Shown: piece after piece, positions 23,986-32,700 of the stretch
Layout of the letters: the number at the start of each line of letters is the position of its first letter
Position numbering within the stretch: the first letter of the stretch is position 1
NCBI GenBank assembly: GCA_026418695.1
Contig: JAOAAU010000151.1
Location: forward strand, 1 to 41,235
Origin: Clostridia bacterium
GTDB taxonomy: Bacteria > Bacillota > Clostridia > Acetivibrionales > JAFADI01
DNA length: 41,235 nt
Reading direction: 5' to 3'
The notes under the pieces: model-generated
Databases searched by the model: none
The model's input: only the letters and a program-made list of their open reading frames with translations
What the model was told of the DNA's origin: nothing
Program-made: the position numbers and the translations under genes

Positions 23986-24807
23986 TTATTTTTTAGGCAG
24001 ATATTCTGCCGGACTGACAGGTTCATTGTTTTTCAATACTTCAAAATGTAAATGCGGCTGTTCTGCAGACTCAAAACTTGCTGTAGTTCCGACGGCTCCA
24101 ATGATGTCCCCCTGCTTGACCTTCTGATTGGGGTTCACCATCTCATCGCTCGCAAGGTTTGCGTATACAGTCTTTAAACCGTCTTTGTGATCAATAATGA
24201 CAACAACTCCAAGTCTCGGGTCATTTTTGATTTCACTGACAACTCCATCTGCAACCGCTTTAACCGGACTTCCCTTTTCTCCGCCTATATCAAGTCCACT
24301 GTGTGTTCTCCACTCCTCCAAAGTCTTTGAAAACAGGAGCTTGTTCTGCGCGTACTCAAAGGTAACCGGGCCAAAAACAGGCATAATAAACTTTTGGCTT
24401 TTTGTTTGAGTTGCAGCAGGAGAAGTACTGGACTTGGCTCCGGGAGTTGAACTTTTCGAATTTTGTTCAGCCGGTTGCTTTGCCGCATTTGAAGGTGTCG
24501 CTGGCTTGTTTGCTTCCGGACCTTTTTGCTGAGCTTTCTGAACCGGTGCTGCAGGGGTCGTATTGATTGCTGATTGTGCAACTTTTTTATCATCCACTGT
24601 AGAAGCCTTGTCCGGTTCCTCTGGGATAATCTTGTTGTCAAACTCAGTATTGGATGAAGTAATATTATGGGTTGTCACAAACACTGCCGTTGAACCAACA
24701 ATGGCAATACACAGAATCAGGACAATATAAAAACCCTTTTTATCCAGAAACTCTACGAGTCCTTTCTTTGAAATTTTCCTTTCCGGGAATAATTTTTTAA
24801 TATTCAC
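23986..24807 (-). CDS. spoIIQ: M23 (LytM) peptidase, SpoIIQ-like
   Basis: A 273-aa protein with one membrane helix (GFYIVLILCIAIVGSTAVFV), a Pro/Ala/Ser/Thr/Lys-rich linker of about 95 residues, and a C-terminal LytM domain. Zn ligands appear complete: His169 and Asp173 in THSGLDI, and HLHFEV with His252 and His254. SpoIIQ sits in the forespore membrane and binds mother-cell SpoIIIAH to form the feeding channel. Bacillus SpoIIQ lacks a complete metal site, whereas several clostridial ones keep it, so this copy is predicted to be an active endopeptidase. The ATG at 24822 overlaps the ribosome site; the GTG at 24807, 8 bases after GGAGG, is preferred. Order spoIID-spoIIQ-spoIIID matches Bacillus. 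Confidence 0.9.
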   Translation of the reverse strand: MNIKKLFPERKISKKGLVEFLDKKGFYIVLILCIAIVGSTAVFVTTHNITSSNTEFDNKIIPEEPDKASTVDDKKVAQSAINTTPAAPVQKAQQKGPEANKPATPSNAAKQPAEQNSKSSTPGAKSSTSPAATQTKSQKFIMPVFGPVTFEYAQNKLLFSKTLEEWRTHSGLDIGGEKGSPVKAVADGVVSEIKNDPRLGVVVIIDHKDGLKTVYANLASDEMVNPNQKVKQGDIIGAVGTTASFESAEQPHLHFEVLKNNEPVSPAEYLPKK

Positions 24808-24826
24808 AATTTCCACCTCCATATAT

Positions 24827-24855
24827 TATTCTTTCCGGCTTTGGGAACAATATAC
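24827..24855 (-). promoter_or_regulatory. Possible forespore (sigma-F/G) promoter for spoIIQ
   Basis: On the minus strand GTATA (24855-24851), 14 bases, then GGAAAGAATA (24836-24827). Both elements match GYWTA and GGNNANAHTR, but spacing is 1-2 bases short, and the predicted start would fall at the ribosome site. The gene is sigma-F dependent in Bacillus. Confidence 0.3.
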
Positions 24856-24875
24856 ATGGAAATGGAAATAAATTA

Positions 24876-25865
24876 TCAATTACTAATTTTACTTATCTCG
24901 ACATCCTTGTAGTAATATTTCAGGATTTCTTCATAATTCCCGCCGCTTTTTGCCATATAATTCGCACCCCACTGGCTCATTCCGACACCGTGCCCGTTTC
25001 CATAGGTGGTAATAATGATCGAATCCTTTTCGTGTTTTTCTATTTTGAAATTGGCAGATTTCAAGGAAAATAAACTTCTAAAATCCGTGCCTTTGATGGT
25101 TACATTCCCTACTTTTATACTTTTGACCCGGCCGCCCTCCGTTTTATCTAAAATTTTGATATCCTTCAGTACATCCTTTTCATTGAGTTTAACCTGTGGA
25201 TATTCTGTTTTAAGTTTGGCAGTAAATTCTTTTATCTTCATATTTACAGTGGTTTCAAATTCCGGTGTGAGACCCTCTCCACTGCTCTCAACACTTCGCA
25301 AATAGGGAACCGCTCCGCCTTCCCATACATCCTCCGAATTCTCTGTTCGTCCGCCGCTATTGGAGTGGAACACAGGATTCACCACTCTATCTTCGTATAC
25401 AATAATCAATTCTTTCGTCTCATTGACTGCTTTGCTTATTTTTGACCAGTTTTTGGAGGCGTTGAAAATTCCCCACTTTTTCATTGCATTCTCCTTGCTG
25501 ATCCATGCCTGACAATGGCCTGGATCAGTGCAGATATTTGCGCCATGATGGGTATCGTTTTTCGGTGTATAAATTTTTTCCAACCTTCCGTAAGCATAGG
25601 TCCTGGCCGCCACCGCCTGGGCCTTTAATGCCTCGCTTTCAAAGGATGCAGGCATTTCCGCCGCAACCACACCCATGATATATTCTTCCATCGGCATTTC
25701 TACAACTTTTTCATCAGTATGCAAATACATTTTTATATTCATTCCACTGGCGGAGTTACCTCCAGGAACTATGCTTTTCTCACTGCTGCAGCTTCTAACG
25801 ATGAGAAGGGGTATTACCACGATTATTATAACCATCATCAGTAAAAACATCATCGCTTTTTTCAC
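24876..25865 (-). CDS. spoIID: Stage II sporulation protein D, lytic transglycosylase
   Basis: A 329-aa protein with an N-terminal membrane anchor (AMMFLLMMVIIIVVIPLLIV) and an extracytoplasmic SpoIID domain. The catalytic Glu is at about residue 70 in GVVAAEMPASFESEALKAQA. A CTDPGHC segment (Cys112, Cys118) corresponds to the zinc-binding pair seen in clostridial SpoIID. NPVFHSNSGGRTENSEDVW and GNGHGVGMSQWGANYMAKSG are family hallmarks. It cleaves peptidoglycan strands to drive engulfment, with SpoIIP and SpoIIM, which are not in this window. The frame opens at 25904; the GTG at 25865 after GTGGGG is the better start. No clear sigma-E promoter was found. Confidence 0.95.
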   Translation of the reverse strand: MKKAMMFLLMMVIIIVVIPLLIVRSCSSEKSIVPGGNSASGMNIKMYLHTDEKVVEMPMEEYIMGVVAAEMPASFESEALKAQAVAARTYAYGRLEKIYTPKNDTHHGANICTDPGHCQAWISKENAMKKWGIFNASKNWSKISKAVNETKELIIVYEDRVVNPVFHSNSGGRTENSEDVWEGGAVPYLRSVESSGEGLTPEFETTVNMKIKEFTAKLKTEYPQVKLNEKDVLKDIKILDKTEGGRVKSIKVGNVTIKGTDFRSLFSLKSANFKIEKHEKDSIIITTYGNGHGVGMSQWGANYMAKSGGNYEEILKYYYKDVEISKISN

Positions 25866-26026
25866 ATAGACCCCACTTTTCTCAGGATACAAACCATAAA
25901 CCATTTGTAAGAATTCTATCTTCAGTTTGTTATCCGGTTATTTATGTATATCTATAAATATATTTGTGGAGTACGTGGGTTATTCTACCGGAATTATGCT
26001 CAACAACAAATTTTGTGCTTGAATGC

Positions 26027-26060
26027 AAAAAAAAGATACTGCAGAACCCTACAGTACCTT
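26027..26060 (-). terminator. Terminator after murA
   Basis: On the minus strand AAGGTACTG / CAGTATCTT with a 10-base loop and one G-U pair, followed by a run of eight T. It begins 6 bases after the murA stop and separates murA from spoIID. Confidence 0.85.
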
Positions 26061-26066
26061 TTCCTT

Positions 26067-27332
26067 CTACTCTTCATCTACTCTTTCGATCTTTGCACCC
26101 AGAGCTTTCAGCTTTTCATCCAGCTTTACATAGCCCCGATCGATATGTTCAATGTCCGTAATTTCCGTTGTTCCTTCAGCACCCAATCCTGCAAGCACCA
26201 GTGCTGCTCCTGCCCTCAGGTCTGTTGCCTTCACCTGGGCACCTGTCAGGTTTGCTGCACCTTCAATGATAGCGCTTCGTCCCTCAATTTTTATATTTGC
26301 ACCCATTCGTTTTAATTCACTGACATGCATAAATCTATTTTCAAAGATGGTCTCGATGACCATACTCGTGCCTTCCGCCTTGTTCATCAATGACGTCATC
26401 TGCGCCTGCATATCCGTTGGAAAGCCAGGATACGGCAAGGTTTTAATATCAAACGCTTTCAGCGGGCCACCGGCTTTTACATGAATGCTTGAAAGCTCTT
26501 CTGATATTTCTACACCAGCCTCTCTAAGCTTTGCAGTGATCGGCTTGAGATGATCCGTTACGATGTTGTCAATAACCACATCTCCGCCTGTCATGGCAGC
26601 AGCCACCATAAAGGTTCCCGCTTCAATTCGATCAGGGATGATGGCATGATTGCATCCTTTCAGACAGCTGACGCCAGTGATCTTGATGGTATCTGTTCCA
26701 GCTCCTTTGATGTCAGCCCCCATTGCCGTAAGGTATGTAGCCAAATCAACGATTTCCGGTTCTATTGCTGCATTTTCAAGAATGGTCTGCCCATCCGCCA
26801 AAGCTGCAGCCATGATGATATTTTCTGTTGCTCCTACACTGGGAAAATCCAGATAGATCTTATTTCCTTTTAACCGAGAATTGATTCTTGCTTCGATATA
26901 TCCATGCTCTTGTGTTATTTCAGCCCCCATTGCTGCAAATCCCTTAAGATGCAGATCTACGGGCCTTGTCCCAATAGCGCATCCCCCGGGCAGAGAGATT
27001 CTTGCAACTCCCGTCTTGGCAAGCAAGGGTCCCATCACCAGAAAGGAAGCTCTCATCTTGCTTACAAGCTCGTAAGGCGCAGTTGTGTTGAAAACATGAT
27101 CCGGATTGATTTGTAGCTTTTCCTGGTTGTCAGTAACCTCTACACTCGCTCCGAAGGCCCTCAGCAACTCACACATCACCCTTACGTCATTCAAATAGGG
27201 AATCTCTTCAATTACACTTTGTCCATCGGCTAATAATGATGCTGCAATGATTGGAAGAACGGAGTTTTTTGCACCGCTTACCCTTACTTTCCCCCGTAAC
27301 CGGGTTCCCTCAGATATTACATATTTGGACAC
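26067..27332 (-). CDS. murA: UDP-N-acetylglucosamine 1-carboxyvinyltransferase MurA
   Basis: A 421-aa EPSP-synthase-fold enzyme. Lys22 lies in [20 protein letters not shown], and the catalytic loop [20 protein letters not shown] carries Cys118, so it should be fosfomycin-sensitive. Also present are [40 protein letters not shown] and [16 protein letters not shown]. It transfers enolpyruvate from PEP to UDP-GlcNAc, the product of GlmU. GTG start with AAGGGAG 6 bases upstream. Position between ywmB and spoIID identifies it as the MurAA-type copy. Confidence 0.97.
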   Translation of the reverse strand: MSKYVISEGTRLRGKVRVSGAKNSVLPIIAASLLADGQSVIEEIPYLNDVRVMCELLRAFGASVEVTDNQEKLQINPDHVFNTTAPYELVSKMRASFLVMGPLLAKTGVARISLPGGCAIGTRPVDLHLKGFAAMGAEITQEHGYIEARINSRLKGNKIYLDFPSVGATENIIMAAALADGQTILENAAIEPEIVDLATYLTAMGADIKGAGTDTIKITGVSCLKGCNHAIIPDRIEAGTFMVAAAMTGGDVVIDNIVTDHLKPITAKLREAGVEISEELSSIHVKAGGPLKAFDIKTLPYPGFPTDMQAQMTSLMNKAEGTSMVIETIFENRFMHVSELKRMGANIKIEGRSAIIEGAANLTGAQVKATDLRAGAALVLAGLGAEGTTEITDIEHIDRGYVKLDEKLKALGAKIERVDEE

Positions 27333-27440
27333 TTGAATCTCCCTTTCGTATATTTGCTGTATTTATCTTTTGTTCGCTTTCAGCACAGGTAATGGATCGT
27401 GGGTTGTGGGGATTTATCTCTCTTTTTACCCCTGTTGTTT

Positions 27441-27463
27441 ATTACCTATAACCTATTACCCGG
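27441..27463. repeat. 3'-end heptamer repeat, copy 3 (after ywmB)
   Basis: ATTACCT, ATAACCT and ATTACCC occupy 27441-27461, two bases from the ywmB stop. No CCCCTAC hairpin unit follows here; a decayed stretch with ACCTG and CCCACAACCCACGATCC-like elements continues to about 27388. This is the shortest copy. Confidence 0.65.
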
Positions 27464-28228
27464 TCAGTATTCTATTGTAATAACAGGTGTTGCTAGCCAT
27501 ATGTAGGTTTTATCCTCGTAAGCATTATACCGGATCGCCAGGTTTAAATTTACCTTTTTATCATTGACCTTGATGAAATGTTCGATAGCCGGAGTATAGG
27601 CTGATACACTGATCAGTTTATCATCCCTCATTCCTTCCACCTTTTTTGCTTCAGCTTCCTTAAAAACTTTCGCACATACTTCATTCAGTTCGTGATACCC
27701 CAGTTTCCCTTCAAAGGTTCCTGTAATGCAGGAATTGATCCGGGGCTCGATGTTATTCTTTTGAAAGACCTTTAGTGCCTTTTCCCGTATCGAGTCAAGT
27801 CCTGAGCTTGACAAATCTTCCGTTACTTTTAGAGAGATATAGCTTTCACTTTGGCTGTCCTGTTTTTTTTGCGTTTGGAATTGAATGTTTACAACTTTAT
27901 GATCGCTAGTTAAACCACCTGCTTCTTTTTTTAAACTCATATCATTGGAGGATATTGTTTCCGTAAATGAATCATCTCTTACAACATCGAGTTCATTCAG
28001 CAACTCACTTGAAAGTAATTCAAGACTTTTTTTATTATCCTTTTCGCCTTTGATTCCTGCCCAGAAGTAAATTTCACTGCTTACAACCTTCGCTCCGGAA
28101 TAGCTGAAGGATTTCTGCAATGTAGTTTCTGGCAAACCTGCAAGCCCGTGAATTTTTAGATAGTAGAGTGAAAATAATATAATGACGCTAACCGCTGAAA
28201 CAATCCATATTCCGGTTCGTCTTTTCAT
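27464..28228 (-). CDS. ywmB: YwmB-family protein
   Basis: A 254-aa protein with a membrane anchor or signal (GIWIVSAVSVIILFSLYYL) and an extracytoplasmic region. YwmB-type features include an early FSYSGAKVVSSEIYFWAGI, the middle SESYISLKVTEDLSSSGLDS, and the end SVSAYTPAIEHFIKVNDKKV with NLNLAIRYNAYEDKTYIWLA, TPVITIEY. The Pfam family name refers to a TATA-box-binding-like fold, not a proven DNA-binding role. The function is unknown. It is the first gene of the conserved ywmB-murA-spoIID order. ATG follows GGGGGA. Confidence 0.85.
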   Translation of the reverse strand: MKRRTGIWIVSAVSVIILFSLYYLKIHGLAGLPETTLQKSFSYSGAKVVSSEIYFWAGIKGEKDNKKSLELLSSELLNELDVVRDDSFTETISSNDMSLKKEAGGLTSDHKVVNIQFQTQKKQDSQSESYISLKVTEDLSSSGLDSIREKALKVFQKNNIEPRINSCITGTFEGKLGYHELNEVCAKVFKEAEAKKVEGMRDDKLISVSAYTPAIEHFIKVNDKKVNLNLAIRYNAYEDKTYIWLATPVITIEY

Positions 28229-28484
28229 GTATATCCCCCTTTTTTGGACGACAATATTCTTTATTAGAAAATATTATTTGTGAAACTATTGTTTTACAAC
28301 ACCTGCACAAATACTTTTCTTTTAACTTACTGATCTGGAAAACCTGCATGGTGGAAGCGTTTTTAGGCATTAAACACGCAGGGTTCAGTAAAATTATTGC
28401 CGCATTATAGTTGGGATATACATACAATATTTTTTACTACTCTCTGTACTTGGCTTTTTTCCTAAGCACCTTCAAAAAAGATTT
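28229..28484. other. ywmB upstream region
   Basis: 256 bases without a credible gene. A TATAAT (minus, 28409-28404) has no matching -35. An imperfect inverted pair (AACCTGCATG near 28340, CACGCAGGGTT near 28375) could fold in the ywmB leader. A 79-codon frame at 28188-28427 overlaps the ywmB start in another frame and is not supported. Confidence 0.4.
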
Positions 28485-28520
28485 TTAAAGGGTTTTTTCA
28501 ACTACTTTTATGCGCTGCAT
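28485..28520 (-). CDS. Candidate 11-residue mini-ORF with strong ribosome site
   Basis: AAAGGAGGTGAGA immediately precedes an ATG at 28520 that reads MQRIKVVEKTL and stops at TAA. AGGAGG is 5 bases from the ATG, one of the best ribosome sites in the window. It lies 31 bases after the stop of the SLH gene and before a weak A/T hairpin (CCTT ... AAGG at 28469-28491). It could be a small peptide, a leader peptide, or a remnant of a deleted gene whose 5' end survives. No function can be assigned. Confidence 0.3.
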   Translation of the reverse strand: MQRIKVVEKTL

Positions 28521-28551
28521 TCTCACCTCCTTTAATGAATTAAAAAATACA

Positions 28552-29406
28552 CTAATACGTTGAAAGCGCTCTGCTGATCATCATTGCACAGTTTCCTCTG
28601 CTGAGCTTTGCTTCTTCGTCAAATTGATTCTGGTATAAGGGATCATTGACACTCAGAACACCGCTATCAAACATCTTTTTCAAATAAGGCGTATACCACA
28701 CACCCGTTCTCAATTTGGAATAATCTCCATTATTCACAGTTTTAAAGTTAAATGCCCGGGAAATAACAGCGCTAACTTCCGCTAGCGTTATTGGATTATC
28801 CGGTTTAATCGTTTTATCCGGATAACCGGAGATCAGATTGTTTTTTGATGCAATCAATAAGGTATTCTTCGCCCAGTGGCCATCAATGTCCCGATAACCC
28901 TTTGGATTGTCGGCAGATCCTTCAAGCTTTAGTGCTTTGACCATCATGGTCATAAACTCTGCCCTGCTAACCGGATTGTTGGGTCCAAAGGAGCCGTCCG
29001 GGCGTCCGTTAACGATTCCTGCATCATGCAGGTTTTGTATGTAAGCTTCCGCAAAATGATCCTTAACATCGGTAAATACTGTTGAATTCATATCGGCTGT
29101 ATTAAACAGCAGAATTCGAACGGGAGGCAAAAAATTCCTTGTATCAAAGTCCTTGCTATCCGTACTCGCTCTTCCACTGACAACCTCATACCCGATTCTA
29201 AGAGTCTTTCCTCCTTCAACCGCATAGGACCGGATTGCAATGCCTCTTCCATCGGAGGGACTACTCCATTTTACTGTTACTCGGAGCGTGTTTTCACCAA
29301 TCATTTTCTGCTCAAAAACCGCACCGTGTGCAAAAACCGGCATCCTTGGCATCAATGCAAAAATTAGCACCAGTATAAAAATCATTGCTGTTATTTTCTT
29401 CATCAT
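28552..29406 (-). CDS. Secreted S-layer homology (SLH) domain protein
   Basis: About 284 aa with a signal peptide (MMKKITAMIFILVLIFALMP, RMPVFA, then HGAVFEQ). A domain of about 80 residues without a recognised family follows. Three SLH repeats come next: FTDVKDHFAEAYIQNLHDAG with NGRPDGSFGPNNPVSRAEF; YRDIDGHWAKNTLLIASKNN with SGYPDKTIKPDNPITLAE; and a weaker third ending SRGNCAMMISRALSTY. SLH triplets bind pyruvylated secondary wall polymers and hold proteins in the S-layer. The first 18 codons of the open frame are rejected because AAAGGAAG lies 6 bases before the ATG at 29406. It may scaffold the wall near the FN3 proteins encoded just upstream (inference). Confidence 0.88.
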   Translation of the reverse strand: MMKKITAMIFILVLIFALMPRMPVFAHGAVFEQKMIGENTLRVTVKWSSPSDGRGIAIRSYAVEGGKTLRIGYEVVSGRASTDSKDFDTRNFLPPVRILLFNTADMNSTVFTDVKDHFAEAYIQNLHDAGIVNGRPDGSFGPNNPVSRAEFMTMMVKALKLEGSADNPKGYRDIDGHWAKNTLLIASKNNLISGYPDKTIKPDNPITLAEVSAVISRAFNFKTVNNGDYSKLRTGVWYTPYLKKMFDSGVLSVNDPLYQNQFDEEAKLSRGNCAMMISRALSTY

Positions 29407-29490
29407 TGTCGTCTTCCTTTCTTCAATTCGCGAGAAGGATGATTGTTTGCGTATTATCAATTTCGCATCATGCCTATGTAAATTGATCTT

Positions 29491-29719
29491 CCGGGCGGAC
29501 AGAGGCGTCCGCCCCTACAACCATCCACCAACTGCAAGGATCAGCCAATATCTGACCCTACGTATTTGACAGGATCTTCTGCCCGTACACACATTTATCA
29601 TTTACTGCAAGGGTGAGCCAGCATCCCATCCCTACGTTACCTGTTACAATTTTTAATTATCAAGACCGATTATCTTTGTTTTTTCCCTATTACCCATAAC
29701 CCATTACCTAATACCTGAT
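29491..29719. repeat. Composite 3'-end repeat, copy 4 (after the first FN3 gene)
   Basis: This is the fullest copy. Heptamers ATTACCC, ATAACCC, ATTACCT and AATACCT occupy 29689-29716 and end 3 bases from the FN3 stop. Three hairpin units follow at about 29607-29634, 29538-29561 and 29491-29518; the last pairs GGGCGGAC with GTCCGCCC. The middle two share ACTGCAAGGRTSAGCC and both end in a CCCTAC variant. It fills nearly all of the 313-base gap between the SLH and FN3 genes. Confidence 0.8.
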
Positions 29720-32700
29720 TTATAATTCACCCAGGTTGGTTAAGGTATAGTACAGTTCAATCATTGCATCTCCTCTGGAGATGGTCTGGTTATCGGCAGC
29801 TGTAAAATACCTTTGACCCGCTTTTTCTCCAGCCTTGATGGAATATAATTTGTCCAGCATGAGAAGGAATTGCTTCCTTGTACATCCCTTACCCGTATCG
29901 GATATATCTGACGCACTGATAAATCCTGTTTTAGCAGCGCTTTCCGCAAAGCTTTCCCCATACTTGTACCCCAGTACATCCATCATCAACTTGGACGCAT
30001 CTCCAATAGTCATGGTCTGATATGGTTTGAAATAACCAGTGCCCACACTTGGCAGTTCAAACTTTGAACAAACCGCCGTAATCGCACTTTCAGCCGGATG
30101 CCCCCCAATATCATAGAAGGAGGAGGATAGGATTGCTTTTCTCAGCAGTGCAGCACTTCCAGGTGCTTTCATATCAAAAGAAGCATATCCTTTATTTAAT
30201 AGCTTATCAAACTTAGTGGATACCAACTGCTTATTCCACTTGTTGGTTGTCTCATCAAACACATAACCATTCACTTTCCCATCTGCAAACAGACTTTCAC
30301 TTGTATATGGGAAAGCTACCTTTAACGGATTATTAAAGTTCTTTAATGGGGTCATCTGCGTTCCGCTGATTACTTTTACTGCTACATCCGAAGGAGACGA
30401 TTCATAACTCATGGTATAGTCTCCAGTCCCGTAGGAGGTTGTTTGTTGTACAATCGTAAACTCTACATTAACCTCTCCAGGTTTTGAAGCAATCTGCTTC
30501 ACCTGATCGCTGTCCATAACATGAGGTCGGATCGTATAAACACTAAACCCTGAATCTATATTAATATTTTCTTTAAGCTCAGATAAAGCGGTAAATACTC
30601 GGTTAGATACCAGAATTACCCTCTTTTTTGCACCGGAATGCTTTTTAGTTAGATCAAACTTATAGTCTAAAACCGTATCTGTCTTGATTTTCTCGATAAA
30701 CCGGTCCGCATTGACGCCGATTACCTTTACTGTCCATGTTCCGCTGGAATAATCTTCTTCCACAAAGGGACCGGTAATCACATTGTCTGTATCTACGTCG
30801 GAATCATAGTCATCATTACTTCTTGGGGTCATAATTGTAATACTCTGTGTTGGTTCCGAGCGAAGTTTCTTTACTGGATCATAGGCATAGAGTCTTGCCC
30901 AATATCTGTAATTGGATCTTAAACCATCCACTTTGTATTCTCCTGCATTTATTCCAGGATATTCTTTTCCATCCTTATAAGTAATGTCTGAACCAATTTC
31001 CAGGATATATGTAAGTCCATCATTTTTGATCCATTCATAAGTAATATGGTTCTTACCAACCGCATCGGTAGTATTTTTTATACCAAACCCTTTCGGCGTC
31101 TCTGGAGGAATGTAAGGAAGGGTCTTAACTATATAGGTGTCACTCCACTGAGACGTACGCTTCTGGTTATTTGCCCCCGTCGATTCTGCCTGAAGCCAGA
31201 AGTAATAAACCGTGTTTTGTTCCAGGTTGGATATTCTATATACCTTTGTCTTTGCTAGATCCTTTGGTGTTATTGTGACCTTGTTCGTCGCACTATTGGC
31301 ATTATCCGCTTTAGAATACTTAATGTAATAAGTATAATTATCCTTTGTTACCCACTGCAAATCTACATAGATATCTCCTGCCTTGCTATAGATGAGAGCA
31401 GGCACTGCCGGAGTTTCAGGATCCTCTCCGGAATCCGGCTTTGTAACTATAATTACAGGATCGGAGGGCTCAGACCATAGTTCCCCATTGGCTCTATACG
31501 CCCACAGCCAAACCACATAAGTGGAATTGGGCCTCAGATTTGGAACCCTTTCGTTTTGTGGCTTTGTAATGTCTGCAGTTCTAAGTATATTCGACACAAC
31601 GACATATTGCCGGTTCCTGATTTTTTCATAATCAATCTTTCCATCCGTACCTACAAGTTCTTGGATCGGAGCACTGCCTACTCGAAACGTTACTTGATTG
31701 TCAAAATAACTATACCTATAATTCGAATCTCCGCTATTTGCATCATAGACTGCCTTTGTTACTGTTTCCCACTTTTTATCTGTTGCATTCCAATGTTCAT
31801 ACCATTGGTTATCCCACTGAATCCAGGCATAGTTGGAACCAACGTCTTCTTTTGTAGTCTCATTCCCGCTCTCGTCCAGAACTTTCTTTATACGAAGCGG
31901 AGGTCTCGCAGGCGCAACAGGTTGATTAATCTCTCCATCCGTCGGTGTAACGATGACTTTATAAGAAGGAGCAGATACTAACTCTGCGGGTTTTAAATCA
32001 ATAATGTAACTTTTTCTTGCTACAATCTTAAGATAATAGGTAGTGTTCGGCCGTAAATTTGCAAAACTGTGTTTATAAGCAATCGGAGTTCCTGAATCAG
32101 GAATAACATCAAAGTTACTTAGCGTAATCTTTCTCCTATCCTCCGATAGATTGTCATAGTTGGTCTCCAGCCAAATATCATATACTACATCCTCGTCGAT
32201 GGTCTTGCCGTCCGCTGTCTTAGGCGTAAGCCATGCTACGGTTGCGGAGGTAGGCGTCAATGTAGCCGGCAATGTTTTATTGATCCCGTTGGAATACGAA
32301 GTTGTCGAGTATTTATAGAGTATTTCTCCGTCCGGCTCGAACCTTCGAATCATATCTTTAATTTCCGGAGTTGGCGGTTCTGTGGGCTGTTCACCTTCTT
32401 TTGGGTAAAGTCTGGCAGACTTTACACCCGCATATCCGTTTTTATCGACAATTATGGAGTTTCCGTTTCCATCCTTGATATCCGCAACAACGAGAAAAAA
32501 GTACTTCCCCCCGGCTGTATTGACATAGCATTTTGTATCCGTCGTCTCAAATATTTGAACCAGTACCGGGTTGTCGATTTCAGCCTGTCCACGATATATG
32601 GTATATTTGATCTTTTCTGTTCCACCGCCGGATGAATTTGTAACAGGAAGCCATTCAATCTTCCACCAGTCTTCAGACTTCTTATATATTGCTGCGCTAA

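Noticed and set aside
25905-25980. Sigma-E promoter for spoIID
   Set aside because: TATACATA and CATAAATA resemble a -10, but no matching -35 exists at 13-15 bases.
28188-28427. 79-codon frame overlapping the ywmB start
   Set aside because: It overlaps ywmB out of frame, lacks a good ribosome site, and has no recognisable family.
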